Part shown: positions 34,681-46,309 of the stretch, piece after piece
Layout of the letters: each line of letters opens with the position of its first letter
Position numbering within the stretch: position 1 is the first letter of the stretch
Assembly (NCBI GenBank): GCA_035772405.1
Contig: JAYKKM010000437.1
Coordinates: 8,650,501-8,714,500, forward strand
DNA: 64,000 bases
Direction: 5' to 3'
Source: Chrysogorgia sp. JL179-B06
Lineage: Eukaryota > Cnidaria > Anthozoa > Scleralcyonacea > Chrysogorgiidae
Notes under the pieces: model-generated
Databases searched by the model: none
What the model was told of the DNA's origin: nothing
Seen by the model: the letters and a program-made list of their open reading frames with translations, nothing else
Translations under genes and position numbers: made by a program

Positions 34681-34849
34681 TTGGCTGAAATATATTTTGA
34701 TTTTAACGAGGCTTTAAAAATCGTTTGGCGTCATGTCGATGACTCCATACAACCTACGAAAACTGTTGTATATCACACTTGCAAATTTATTGTAGTTCAT
34801 ATTAAAAATACTTACCAAATTGTAAAGAGGAGTTCTTGAATGTCTTGTC

Positions 34850-35770
34850 AGTCTTGAATAATATTCTTGAAACAATGGCGTCGAAATATATCAAAGTCGG
34901 AAGTTGTCGATATCTTATCGGAGCGCGCTGATCGCTGATTGGCTATAAGCTCGGCACAGTGATAACTTTTGAAATAACAACACCGCGCAGATACAAAAGC
35001 GAACAATATACGAACATGCTTTTGCGGAGGCCAAAATGTGCTTAACAAAAAGCGATTTTGCTGTCAGATCAAGCAGAACTACAGAGTGGAAGACTGAGTT
35101 AAAGACTGGGTTAACATAAAGAGCAACTGTTGAAAGATCCAGAGAAAACTGGTTTTTGCTTGTTAATGTTTTAATAGTACAAAGCCGGCTTCACTTTTGT
35201 CCAGCTCAAAGTACCTTTGTCAATCTGCAGTTTTTACCAGGTGAAGCAATGACTTCTTCAGCAGACTTTGGTTTAATTCTCTTCCCCGTTTTCCAAAGTA
35301 GATGGAGATACAGAACCATGCAGCTGTTTCGAGTAAATCTCGGGGATAATTTATTAATTCTGTATATCAGCATTCTGTCTCATACAGTTTTTGGATTGTT
35401 TCACGGCTAGCAATGTTGTTGTTTTTTTCTGAACCGTATCACCGCTATTTTTCCTTCACTGAAGAGCAGCTCGAGGTAGAAACTTAGTATTTTATTAGCC
35501 TCACTGAATAAATACTGTCACAGATTGATATTTGTTTGTTGTACGGAGGATGACGGTCAAGACTTCAGCTCGGATTGACAACAAACTTGTTTTTTGTGAA
35601 AACTGCCGTCTTTTTTCGGGTAGAGTCGTAAAATATTAAAAAGCATTTGTTCATCTCTTCAACAATCATGCTAATAAGATTTCAAACGTTGTCTTAAAAC
35701 GTTGTCTGTTTGTTGTTCAAACTATTCTGTTAAATAAAGATTTTTTTCACAAAATTACTTCTCAGTGCAC
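34850..35770 (+). repeat. Crypton-like repeat family, copy 1 (left part)
   Basis: 34980-35120 matches the inverse of 47512-47545 plus 48707-48815. 35150-35770 matches the inverse of 41270-41870, for example TTGCTTGTTAATGTTTTAAT, AATTCTCTTCCCCGTTTTCC and CATTTGTTCATCTCTTCAAC. It continues after the TTAA insertion at 39317 with ACACGGAGCGAGCGCATAAG, which is the inverse of 40640-40670. No long frame is shared, so the block is mostly intronic or regulatory. Confidence 0.75.
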
Positions 35771-36707
35771 TTAAGGCCTGGCTCTATCTTGAAAAACCAT
35801 TAAAATCGATTAAAAAATTATTAAAAATACACGTTTCATGCAGTATATATATAACTTGACATGGAGGTATAACTTGGCGAGTACTCCATCTTGATCCATC
35901 ATGTTTCCATGGAAACGGTCACGTGACCTTTCGAGCTTTCATTTTATAGTACGTATTTTTAAGCGCTTTGAGTAAATGAAAAATCAACACTGATTTCATC
36001 CTATTTAGTCGTAATGTATTGAGGAGATATCATAGTTTATCAAACTAATTGGAATGGTTGCACGGACAATAAGGATTTGAAGTGAATACGTCCTAAAGTT
36101 CAAATTTCTCATTATTCCCGAACTTTGGGGAATAGCACGGAATTTTCGTTCGATAATTCACTTTAATAACAACCATTCCAATTAGTTTTGTAAAGACTAA
36201 GACATGGTGAACTTAAATATGTTCTAAAAGTAGGCGATTTAGCTGTTTGAATTGTTACTCAAGAACGTTTAACATTTGTATTATAAATATAATTGTACCG
36301 CCATTTTGGATGCAGGCTCGGATACAAGCGGTAAGCGGCTCACTTAAAAAATAATACGTTTCCATGGCGACAGTTGCCGTAAATAGTCAAAATGTCAGAA
36401 GAAATATCTACTTTCTTGCCGTCTAACTGTCTAAAGACCTTCGCCGTTCTCAAATCTAACGAGGTTAACGTTTGTAAAGAAAATATAATATATATTCAAA
36501 AGTTATATGTACGATTTCATGGATGAATAAAGATATATTTCACTCTCAATTTGTCCTGTCGTATTAAAGCCAATACTTTTGGCTATTAGCCTATTACAAT
36601 ATATATATATATATATTAACAAATAAGAGTTAAAATAAAATTGCATGGGATTTGCGCAAATGCCGTAGTTTGAACGGAAATTTAAATGTGCTAGAAATTG
36701 TCAAGTA

Positions 36708-37016
36708 GTGAAGAGAACTTCAACATCGAATATGTACAAGTTGTTGAAGAAATTGCCATCTTTGAAAGATGTTAGAAATAAGTGGAACTTCAGAAAGAAT
36801 GAAGAGAGGAAAAGGTATCTTGATACCTTTTCCTATATTAATTGGGGAAAATTGTCAGATGCTCGAAAGAAAGAGTACAGTTTTGCTAACTGCAAGGGCT
36901 ATGCGCTACAATATGCTGATATTCAGGCAGTTTTTCCTGTTAAATCTTCTGTTCTGAAAAGCAAGGCATTGAAAAATCCAGTGCTATTAGCCAACAATGA
37001 AGCCGGCAAGCTATGA
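36708..37016 (+). pseudogene. Gene fragment of unknown family in the TTAA element, part 1
   Basis: Reads MKRTSTSNMYKLLKKLPSLK, then KWNFRKNEERKRYLDTFSYI and SFANCKGYALQYADIQAVFP, to AGKL. Further protein-like pieces follow in other frames (NTAKAIYDKVSPQFEKTFDM; ISFAEALSKIPGIYQ) up to a consensus donor AATAAG/GTAAGCC at about 37195. No domain is recognised. It is probably the element's own gene in decay. Confidence 0.5.
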
Positions 37017-37715
37017 AGAAGCAATCATGGTAGAGTGGTCAAGCCGTCCAAAACAAATATCAAGAATACAGCCAAAGCCATATACGATAAGGTGTCACCC
37101 CAATTTGAGAAAACATTTGATATGATCTAATGATCAGTTTTGCAGAAGCATTGTCAAAGATTCCTGGTATATACCAATCTACAATATGAATAAGGTAAGC
37201 CATCACAATATATATTTTGAAGGAACTGCATGCTCAGTAATCAGTATAATCAACACATTATAATACATTGTAGGAATTACCCCTAATTCTGTGATACTAA
37301 TAATATATACAACATGACAAAAACCATATTGGTGTTTACATGAGGCTGGCTCAAGTTCAGATCATGTTGGTCTAAACTCAGATCAGTTGCTAGACAGACC
37401 TGAACAGTACAGGCTGACCAGATTTCCATTGTAGATCAGTGGCAGCACCATAGGGGGAAAGGTATGTGGTACAGCACAGCAGCATCCAGGGTCGTCGGAG
37501 TACCCCTGGGAACATTATGTTGATCACCATTCCGGTGATGTCATAAATGCTCACTTGCTCCCCCATCAGGGAAGATAAGATCTAGTCCAATCCGGTGTCA
37601 AACAACAAGTGCTCTAAAAACTTTAGGGATATACAATATATATAGGGTTGAAATTGGCAAATGCAGGCTGGTCTGAGGTTAGGTCAGCCCCATGTAAACA
37701 TCCCCAATAATATAC

Positions 37716-37749
<34 letters not shown>

Positions 37750-37985
37750 CCGTATATATATATATATATATACCGTATATATATATTATATGCTACCAAG
37801 GCAGTGGATATGGTGCATTAATTACCACCATTATATGTGGATTAGATTTGAGCATGTTCAGCTAGAATTGTTATAGTGTAGTGAACCTCAGAGTTCAAAG
37901 GGTTCATGACTACCATGACTAGGTCACAATTATACCCTTGATCATTCCAAACTGAGTACTTGCATCAAACAATTTTGTCTTTCAG

Positions 37986-38178
37986 GTGTTATGGTACAAG
38001 CGAGACCAGTGCTGACTTGGGAGCTAGTAATTTATACACAGCCTACACATTTCAATCTCGCCTGGGAAAATTATTGGCCACTGCATTCGGTATGACAAAG
38101 GAGGTGGAAAGCTTTGATACCAAGCACGCTGAATTAAAAAAGAAAATTAAAGATGGCAACATATATTTCATCAAGTAG
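37986..38178 (+). pseudogene. Gene fragment of unknown family in the TTAA element, part 2
   Basis: A good acceptor (TTTTGTCTTTCAG) precedes CYGTSETSADLGASNLYTAY, then QSRLGKLLATAFGMTKEVES and a Lys-rich end, stopping at TAG 38176-38178. It probably belongs downstream of the 36708 part through a spliced intron. Family unknown. Confidence 0.45.
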
Positions 38179-38410
38179 AGCTACAAAGACAGTCTTGCTC
38201 ATCTTCAGGTTCACGTATCGGCTGAGAACATAAAATCGACAAAATGTCTTATTCAATGGGAACAAAAGTACATTTTGATGAATAATATGAAATCTCCATC
38301 ATATGAAGAGATTAAGGGCTGATGAAACTGCATCAGCTCTTCTATGCAAGATTAAATATTGTAAAGCACTGCTTCGAAAGAATGGAAAATTGATTTCTGA
38401 CACTGTACAT

Positions 38411-38615
38411 AATTGAAATTCACTCAATAAACAATAATATATATAAACATTGGGCTTAGTACAAAAATATACCACACAGTTGTACTAAATTTAGTCATGT
38501 CAGTTGTACTAAAATTAGTAATGTACACATGAATAATTTTAGTACAACTGTGTGGTATATTTTTGTACTAAGCCCAATGTTTATATATTTTTGTTTATTG
38601 AGTGAATATCAATTA
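38411..38615. repeat. Large near-perfect hairpin
   Basis: Left arm 38411-38490 (TTCACTCAATAAACAA...CATTGGGCTTAGTACAAAAA...CACACAGTTGTACTAAA) is complementary to 38534-38615. The arms contain AATAAA and a repeated GTTGTACTAAA. It is a foldback insertion at the 3' end of the gene remnant. Confidence 0.88.
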
Positions 38616-39316
38616 TGCTACAGCCCAGGACTACAGCCTAGGACAACATGTATATAGAATTTTAAAATATATGTGGCATTGGCAAGGTTTAAATGTAAAT
38701 ATTACTTGCAGTATAATTAATTATCTTTAATGCGTAGGCTAAAGCAGTTTAAACTGTAATTAGGTTATTAGCAATATGCAGGCTTAACAGTCAAAATGCA
38801 TTTCTGGAAATACAAAAATTATTTAAATGCATAAACAGTGAATGTAAATCAAGAAACATGAGACACTGTTTACCACATTATTTCGTACAAAATATACAGT
38901 AAGCTTAGTTTCACTCAGTCTCTCGCACTCTCAGTACGCACTGGCTGAAAGAAAGCAAGAGAGTATAGAACTCATTGAATACCCAATTGCGTCTAAAGCT
39001 TTGCGATTGAGTCTCCATATATTATACAAACCGAGAAGTCATGCCTCGTCCGCTCCTCGCATGACGGACCGATACTATAAAAAATTGAAGTTTACATACC
39101 TTATTGGATTTGAAATTCAAAACATCGAAAAATAAACCATCCTCGCTGTTGTGCATCCGAGTTTTCAAAGCATACAATTCCACAAAACGACAAAAATCTT
39201 GGTGAAAACGGCATAGTTTAAAGACGCACGATATAATATTTAAAGGCAGAATGCGTTGCCATGACAATCTCAAAACTCTGCTGGGGTCTATTTTCAATTC
39301 TGGAGCCAGGCCTTAA

Positions 39317-40560
39317 ACACGGAGCGAGCGCATAAGTAGAGGCTGAGTAGCTCAGCCAAACACATCTGATTGGTCCGCACGACTAATTTTACTTCCGGTG
39401 CATACTTTGACTGAAGAGTGAAGGCTTGTTTACTTGTTTTAATATTAAAAAATTGGACTTTCCCCTTTGTTTAAACGTCGAGTTTGTCATTTTTCAAGTG
39501 TAATACATCATTACTATTTCAATAAGTCGTAAAATTACTCTTTCAATAAACTAAGGTAAGCGAAAAATACGGAAAATTCGGGAAAACACACAGGAAAACA
39601 CAATTACAAAAACATCCTGACAACAAAAACATCCCGTAATATATCGTATAGGCTATAAGTTTCGAACTCTATGGACACAGACAATGTATGAGAATATAGT
39701 CATTTTGAAAATGGAAACATGTTTTAGACGAATGTACATACAAGTGTGTACATATTACGTGCGGAAAAATGTCAATTACACCAGAAGCAAAAACAGTTTT
39801 ATAGTGACGAAAGATTTCGGAAACAAACTTTACTTAGATAAATAACCATAGACAACAAACAAGACTGTCGGGTAAGTTAAAAACAAGCAGTAAAAGACAT
39901 CGTGATTACTTTACCATGCAACGAAATGCAGGCAGAAGAACCAGTGGGGGAATTAGACATGATGAAGGACACCAGTTATTTTTAGTTTTCATCAAGAATC
40001 GGGTAGCCCTTGCCAGTTTAGGTATAAATTATTGAAGAAACTTAACGAACAATAATTGTGTAGAAATCATAGGGAACAACAAAAAAAAAGATGTATTAAT
40101 TTCCCCAAAAAAACTAGGTCTAGACAGTGCAAATATGTTTAGCGTCTCAACGTTATTGTTGTTGAATGCAGATGATCGCGATATATGTATCCTTTGCTTT
40201 TTTATTCATATATCCACACTTGTAGTTGTAAGACAGTTCTAACACCAATAATGTTCGGATAATGAATATCTCCATTAATGTCTAAACATTACTTCCTAAT
40301 GACGACTTGACGAGACAAACAACTTTGTTTTTGCACGACGCTGGACAGTGAAAATAGGCTAAAATATGGAACCCGCTGTCTGGTGAAAGCCAGACAACTG
40401 CTGCTAAAAAGTTCTAAATTTAAATTGTATTGACTTGCAAAAAGGCTTTATATGTTTTTGCAATATATAATAAAGACGCTAGTGCTTTTTTTAATTCATA
40501 TATGGGTAATTGAGGGTAAAAAATTTCTGAATGAAGGAGTATCATCCATGCACTTCACTC
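39317..40560. other. No gene recognised
   Basis: It begins as the continuation of the Crypton-like repeat (ACACGGAGCGAGCG). The rest is AT-rich with no recognisable product or structured RNA. Confidence 0.4.
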
Positions 40561-40757
40561 ACTCACTCATTGCCGACTTGACAGTTGCCATTTAATTTCA
40601 ATTTTCGTGCGTAAGACGGGGGGGAGATCTCCCTTTTATGCGCTCGCTCTGTGTTTAAGTGCGCTGAGTTGTTGTTTTGATCGTGTGGCCGATTGCCGTC
40701 GACACCCACCACCATCAAGAGTTTAGCTATGAAATTAGGGAAATTCCTATATCTTAC

Positions 40758-40872
40758 CTCGAAATTGTTTAACTCTATATTTAGTTGCTTCTTTAGTTTG
40801 TTTTTGAATAGCATTTTCTTCAATTTTATTCACTTTTTCGTACGTAATATCGATAAATCCAGAATCCGCCAT
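40758..40872 (-). CDS. First exon of a Crypton/DUF3504-like protein, copy A
   Basis: ATG at 40872 opens MADSGFIDITYEKVNKIEEN, then AIQKQTKEATKYRVKQFR, ending at donor CGAG/GTAAGATAT. The pattern (short head, then a K-T-K-x-A-T-K stretch) resembles the N-terminus of animal tyrosine-recombinase (Crypton/DUF3504) proteins. Copy B at 41057 differs at few residues and faces the other way. No second exon was found. Family assignment is inference. Confidence 0.45.
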
Positions 40873-40889
40873 TTTTCAATCGCTGAAAA

Positions 40890-41045
40890 TGTTATAGTCA
40901 CCTCGCGCGAGGTGACTATAACAAAAATAGGCCGTCCATCTCGACCAATCACGGCACGAAACGTATTTAGTAGAAATTGACAGGTGACTATAGAGTTTCT
41001 CGTGCCGCGATTGGTCGAGATGGACGGCCTATTTTGTGATATTCA
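40890..41045. promoter_or_regulatory. Palindromic region between head-to-head exon copies
   Basis: Contains a 30-bp perfect palindrome (TTATAGTCACCTCGC and its complement, 40894-40923). It also has an inverted pair of AATAGGCCGTCCATCTCGAC (40927 and 41012-41033) and CGTGCCG.GATTGG. It lies between the divergent ATGs at 40872 and 41057, so a shared bidirectional promoter is plausible. Confidence 0.5.
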
Positions 41046-41056
41046 GCGATTTAAAA

Positions 41057-41171
41057 ATGGCGGCTTCTCGATTTATCGATATTACGTACGAAAAAGTGAA
41101 TAAAATTAAAGAAAATGCTATTCAAAAACAAACTAAAGAAGCAACCAAATATAGAGTTAAACGATTTCGAG
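41057..41171 (+). CDS. First exon of a Crypton/DUF3504-like protein, copy B
   Basis: MAASRFIDITYEKVNKIKEN, then AIQKQTKEATKYRVKRFR, ending at the same donor CGAG/GTAAGATAT as copy A. The 115-nt coding length is identical. That both copies keep an open frame and donor suggests recent duplication. Downstream exons are not seen; 41270-41870 is repeat. Confidence 0.45.
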
Positions 41172-41269
41172 GTAAGATATAAGAATTTCCCAAATTTCAT
41201 AGCTAAAAAATGACTCTTGCTGGTGGTGTCAACGGCAGTCGGCGACACGATAAAAACAACAAGTAATTT

Positions 41270-41870
41270 TGTGAAAAAAATCTTTATTTAACAGAATAGT
41301 TTGAACAACAAACATTTCAGACAACATTTGAAAGCTTATTAGCATGATTGTTGAAGAGATGAACAAATGCTTTTCGATATTCTACGACTCTGCCCGAAAA
41401 AAGACGGCAGTTTTTACAAAAAACAAGTTTGTTGTCAATCCGAGCTGCAGTCTAATTGACCGTCATCCTCGGCTCCATACAACAAACAAATGTCAATCTG
41501 TGACAGTATTACTTATTCATTTTAGTGCGGATAATATATAAAATACTAAGTTCCTACCTGGAGCTGCTCGTCAGTGAAGGAAAAATAGCGGTGAAACGGT
41601 TCAGAAAAAAACATTGACAGCCGTGAAACAATCCAAAAATTGTACGAGACAGAATGCTGATACACAGAATTATCGCCGAGTTTTACTCGAAACAGCATGG
41701 TTCTGTATCTCCATCCATATCTACTTTGGAAATCGGGGAAGAGAATTAAACTAAAGGTCTGCTGAAGAATTAATTGCTTACCTTGGTAGTAAAAACTTGG
41801 GTACTTTGAGCTGGACAAAAGTTGTACTATTAAAATATTAACAAGCAAAAAACAGTTTTGTCTGGATCTT
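41270..41870 (-). repeat. Crypton-like repeat family, copy 2
   Basis: Inverse of 35150-35770 with moderate divergence, for example AGCATGATTGTTGAAGAGAT, AAAAAGACGGCAGTTTTTAC and AATAGCGGTGAAACGGTTC. No conserved coding frame. Confidence 0.75.
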
Positions 41871-42853
41871 TATTACCAGAAATTTGGGACAAGATGGCGA
41901 CGCGCATGCGCATAACACCTCATATGGCACTAGGAATAACACAATGAACTTGAATAATTCAAAATTTAGCCTTGTTGGCGCTTACATTTCTCAGATGTGT
42001 GCCTCGATATGTGTTACGTGTTAACTAAGCTACATTTTAAACTGAAAAATATTCGCTTACCGCGAGGTCTAGATGGTTCCCTAGCTCATGCATTATTTAC
42101 AGTCAGCCGATTTGGCAATTCTGCTATGTTAGCCATAGTAATCTTGTTAATCTTGCGCTAGAAATTGGTCGAATAGACCAACAACCCTATGGGCGATGCG
42201 AAATGTGTGCCTCGCGATACATTCGTCAGTGTTAACACTGTTCGTAGAGCACGAAAAAACTCGAATATTTCCATGGCAGAATAGTTCCAAAAGCCTTTGA
42301 ATGTTGTTATTTTCATGCTCTTTTGGTCAATCAACGGGTGGCATTCAAGTGATCTTCCCAAATTCGGCCACGAAGCGACGAACTAGAGTGAAAGACCTTC
42401 TGCTCGCCAAGCGGCCATGTTTCTAGTTGTTTAAAGTTTGCTGGATTGTAGCTAGTTCCCAGGGCATTTCCTGGCAATAATAGAGCCAATATGAACGACT
42501 CATGCGACGCCAGACAATCACTCCGCCAATATTACGTCATTAAATATTTCTCGCGCAAACGTCAAAATGTCTGAGATTCTTAACGCTTACATGATGCGAA
42601 TTGCGAAAGGTGGATTGAAGGTTGAAATGAAGCACCGAATCCCATCTTACTTATGTGAATCAGTAGCTTAACTTACAAAATGAAATTATATTTCGTGTGG
42701 AGATTCCATATGGCCATTTAGCTCGATTTAGTTACACTCTGGCGCAAGCTTCTCGAAGGCATTTCCGGTTAAGATGTAGATTATGTTGAATGCTCAAATC
42801 TTTAATCTTTAATCTTTAATCAGAATACTCCTAAACCAGTAAAGACTATACTA
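41871..42853. other. No gene recognised
   Basis: Moderately AT-rich. A short triplicate CTTTAAT(C) occurs at 42800-42822. No product or family recognised. Confidence 0.4.
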
Positions 42854-43231
42854 CAGTCGAAGCTCTCGCAAGCGACCACCTTGAATCGAAAATTTTGGTC
42901 GTTAACGGAGCTGGACGCTTACGAGAATGCGCTCTCGTAGGCGACCACGCATGCGAACAATAGATGTAGGTCGCTTACGAGAGCTTTTTACATTAAAGTA
43001 CATGTAAATCGTTAACTGTATTGACCACTAAAGGTATATTATTTTATCGTTTTTATTTCTTTGTACAGTAGGTCAAATAAGCTAATAATCTGAGTGTACA
43101 ATGTATGTTCAAATATACTATATAGTGTTCAACTTGACATTGTGAGATTTCTCATAACAAAACTATATGTAAGCGGTGCCGTTCATTGTTAAACGGTGCT
43201 CGTTCCTTTACTCTAAACGTGTGAGAGTGTA

Positions 43232-45089
43232 CTACGCAAAGTAGCTTTTGATGCTTGTCTGCCTGAACGACTTAAGCTGCTCATCTATAAGGATCGATGT
43301 CCTTGACGCGCCCCCAATGGCTCGAGATAACTTTTCATTATTTTCCCAATTAGAAAAGTCTATCAACGTATTCACGAGACCTAGAGCTCCAACAGCAGTA
43401 GTGACTTCTGGGGCATTCAATGGGATGTCAAATTCTTCCTCCTCTTCATCGTCGTCACTACCATCGCCTTCGTTAATAAAGTCATGCTTCTTTAAAAGTT
43501 CAGATCGCAGATGTTCTCTCCAATTTGGCGATGTGCTATCAACCGGTTTCTCATACGCATCAACCTCCTCCTCCAGATGAAGTTCCTGCCCGGAGGTGCC
43601 CGAGATTTTATTCAAGAGTTCCTTCATATCGAGCTCCTCCTCTCCAGCGAACGGATCATCATCAACCTCCATTGCTTCTTCTTCCTCGGGATACATTCCT
43701 ACGTGCTTGAAGCAGCGTGTTATGACTTCCGGCTTTACTTCCTCCCAGGCGGTTACCATCCATTGAATAGCCATTAGTAAGTTAACGCCCTTGATGATTT
43801 CACTAGCGGACTTCTGACCATCGACTGCACTAACAACATGACGCAGAATCTTTCGTTTGTAGTGCATTTTCCATGATTTTATGATGCCAGCGTCTAAGGG
43901 TTGGGTCCGAGAGGTGGTGTTGGCGGGAAGAAACTCAATCTTGATGTTTGAAAACGCACCTTTCATTGATGGGGGATGGCAGGCGCATTGTCCATCAACA
44001 AAATTATGTGTCGACCATCGCGCTTCATCTTGTCATTAAGTTTTCTCAGAACACTCAACATGATCTCGGATTTCATCCACGCCTTGGCATTGCTGAAGTA
44101 CATAGCCCCGTAGGGACGTGTTATATCTGGCAACTTTGCAAAGCAACGCGGCTTTTTGCTTTTGCCAATAAGTATCGGAGCTTCTTTCCCCCCAGCAGCA
44201 TTTACAAAGAATGCTGCTGTGATTCTCTGTTTGGCATGTTTGCCACCCTCTACACCGTTTTCCCTTCTCTGACAAAGATTTGTCCGGAAGCGCCTTCCAA
44301 AAAGTCCCTGTTTCATCCATATTCCAAATGTCTGATGGTTCATAACCAATAATGAGTTATTTGACTCTCTCCTCCCAGCTTTCGACAGTTTCCTGACGAA
44401 CATCTCCTTCCTCGCCAGCGATATGCATTTGCGCTATATTATGCCTCTGCTTCCATTTTGCAAGCCAACCATCGGTACCTTTGAAGGCGGTTTCCCCAAG
44501 TTGTTCTGCAAGTATTCGTGCTTCCTATCTCAGCATCGGCCCATCGATTGGTATGTTTGCTTGCCGGGCTTTCTCATACCACTCCCAAAGTAAATTGTTC
44601 ACTTTATCAAACTTCTCTGCGTTGTGCCGTTTTTGCTGCGCTGGTAGCGTTCTTCGACCATGCATCTAAAATGCTATCTTTGTTATTTAGCACCTTGATA
44701 ATTTGCGTCTTCCCACAGTCAAATCTCTGCGCTAACTTCCTCGTGGTTTCGCCGCTGCGTTGGTGTTCACGAATCACGTCTACCTTTTCGCTAAGTGTCA
44801 AACAATGTCTTGTTGTGCCACTTCCACCGTGCCCTTTAACTTTCGCTTTGACTGCTTTAGCGACATTGGTCTTCTGGTTTGTGGCTACTTTCACTGTCTC
44901 ACTGATTACTTCGGCATCATTCTTTCTGGACGAACAGCTTGGACAAAAACCCACAGAGACGCCTGCTTTCCAGCCAACGGTTTCTTCGCTTGCGGGAATA
45001 GAGCATTTAACCGACTTATTGCAGGCAGGCTTCTTGCACCGCAAACAAACGTATTTCGTTGGACTTAAACAACTGACACAGAGAGACAT
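43232..45089 (-). pseudogene. Tigger-like transposase (CENP-B HTH and DDE_1), frameshifted
   Basis: From ATG 45089: a Cys-rich head with four C-x2-C type pairs (CVSCLS, CLRCKK, CPSCSS), then the psq/CENP-B HTH (LTLSEKVDVIREHQRSGET, RKLAQRFDCGKTQIIKVLNN). After frameshifts near 44610 and 44510 come EARILAEQLGETAFKGTDGW and NMDETGTFWKALPDKSL (first D). Then come ITAAFFVNAAGGKEAPILIG and IILLMDNAPAIP (second D), IEFLPANTTSRTQPLDAGII, and an acidic C-terminus ending SFRQTSIKSYFA at 43232. The DDE_1 motif order is complete. At least four frame changes or stops disable it. It is longer than many Tigger proteins because of the zinc-binding head. Confidence 0.9.
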
Positions 45090-45215
45090 TCTTCTGCGAC
45101 AGGCTATTCACCGAAGAATATTTTAGCTCGTGTGCTACTAGTGACGTGTCAACTTGTCAACTTGTCAACTTGTCAACAACTTGTCAACTTTATGCACTTT
45201 TCTCCGCCCATAATC
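45090..45215. promoter_or_regulatory. Divergent promoter region with CTTGTCAA repeats
   Basis: A 126-bp gap between divergent ATGs. It holds a tandem tract of CTTGTCAA units (45149-45190), about six copies with one interruption. It is a plausible bidirectional promoter for the transposase and the HIRAN gene. Confidence 0.5.
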
Positions 45216-45698
45216 ATGGCAAACTCGAGCGTGAAAGTCAAGTCGTTTGTTCGTGGGTATCATGTATATAAAGATGTCGCAGGCTGGAACCCAGAAATCA
45301 ATGAAGAGAGAATTTTAAAACGCGAGCCAAACAATGTAAAGGACAAAAATGCTGTAGCAGTTGTCAGACCTCAAACCGCAACTGGTAGCTTGTTGGATAG
45401 CCAAAGCCTTGAGAGGAGATCTTGTGAAGAAACAACCAACACACATCCGAACACTGTGGACGTACACGAGGACGAAATTCTTGGACATATCCCCTTGCGA
45501 ATGACGCCATTTGTGAGCAAGTTTCTCAAGCGTCCTACAAATAAGGGCGAGTTGGTCGTTTCCGGAAAGAGAGTTAACCGCGGAGCTGGCTATGGCTTAG
45601 AGATTCCCTGTATTTATACATTTTCTGGAGACAAACTGATGTCAATACCATGGCTGAGATCAAAAATTGAGAGTTTAAACTATGACATTGTTCAGTGA
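45216..45698 (+). CDS. HIRAN-domain protein inside the Tigger-like element
   Basis: A clean frame of 160 codons from ATG 45216 (MANSSVKVKSFVRGYHVYKD); an upstream in-frame ATG at 45192 is possible. The HIRAN pattern is clear: GYHVYKDVAGW, LKREPNNVKDKNAVAVV, then ILGHIPLRMTPFVSKFLKR and IPCIYTFSG. HIRAN domains bind DNA 3' ends, as in HLTF/Rad5. Here the domain stands alone, with no helicase or RING. It lies within the terminal repeats of the element, opposite to the dead transposase, and is not frameshifted. Cargo or accessory function is inferred. It ends LNYDIVQ at TGA. Confidence 0.82.
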   Translation: MANSSVKVKSFVRGYHVYKDVAGWNPEINEERILKREPNNVKDKNAVAVVRPQTATGSLLDSQSLERRSCEETTNTHPNTVDVHEDEILGHIPLRMTPFVSKFLKRPTNKGELVVSGKRVNRGAGYGLEIPCIYTFSGDKLMSIPWLRSKIESLNYDIVQ

Positions 45699-46090
45699 GT
45701 CAACGACAATTATTGTTTGTTGTCAGTACTGCCGACAGGACACCTCACATTCGCTACAATAAATAGGAATTTTTATAAAATTTTGTTTGCGTCATCACGT
45801 TCGAAGCTAGGGTCCATAGGTAGCATAATTTTCTCAACCGCCGAAGCAATAATAACTTAACCAAAGCGGGCTTGAGGTTATCCCACGTTCTCGCAAATAT
45901 TTTTTGATTTCTGCCACACTAGTCGCCGCAAATTTGTCTGATATAGTCTTTTCAGACATTGCGCTTCACAATACTAACATAATAATCCTATTTGTTATCG
46001 TTTTATCGTCGAAGTGGTGCATTGTATTGTATGCCGTATGCCGCGGAATGTAAGTTTTATCAGGTGTTGACTGATGTTTTGAAGACGCAT
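45699..46090. other. 3' part of the Tigger-like element, non-coding
   Basis: Probable 3' UTR of the HIRAN gene (AATAAATAGG at 45759) and spacer before the right subterminal repeats. Confidence 0.4.
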
Positions 46091-46309
46091 TTCTGACCGG
46101 TCGCTTACGAGAGCTTAAAAACTAAGTAAAATCACGTTTGGTGATCTCCAAACTTGGTCGCTAACGGAGCTGGTCGCTTACGAGAGCGGTCGCTTATGAG
46201 AGCTTTTCATTACAGAGTTTGAGTGACAATTTAAACGGGAATTCAAAATCTTGGTCGTTATCGGAGCTGGTCGCTTACGAGAGCGGTCGTTCATAGAGCT
46301 TCGACTGTA

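Larger units (their letters stand above)
35775..39312. mobile_element. 3.5 kb TTAA-target DNA transposon (Kolobok/piggyBac-like)
   Basis: Ends GGCCTGGCTCTA and TGGAGCCAGGCC are inverted and flanked by TTAA (35771-35774 and 39313-39316). The related repeat copy at 40635-40680 has the uninterrupted site GCGCACTTAAACACAGAGCG, proving insertion at TTAA. It holds a broken gene (36708-38178) and a large hairpin (38411-38615). Confidence 0.85.
42854..46307. mobile_element. Tigger/pogo-like DNA transposon carrying a second gene
   Basis: Ends CAGTCGAAGCTCTCGCAAGC (left) and, inverted on the right, GCTTCGACTG are flanked by TA (42852-42853 and 46308-46309). Both ends carry multiple subterminal copies of GGTCGCTTACGAGAGC. 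The interior has a CENP-B/DDE_1 transposase on the minus strand and a HIRAN-domain gene on the plus strand, divergently arranged with 126 bp between start codons. Confidence 0.88.

Noticed and set aside
34466..34717. Protein-coding gene across the 21-bp repeat
   Set aside because: The frame is open only because the repeat period is a multiple of three; no signal or domain outside the repeat.
43248..43580. Plus-strand frames over the Tigger transposase (43248-44352, 44518-45126)
   Set aside because: They are antisense shadows of the transposase; the motifs are on the minus strand.
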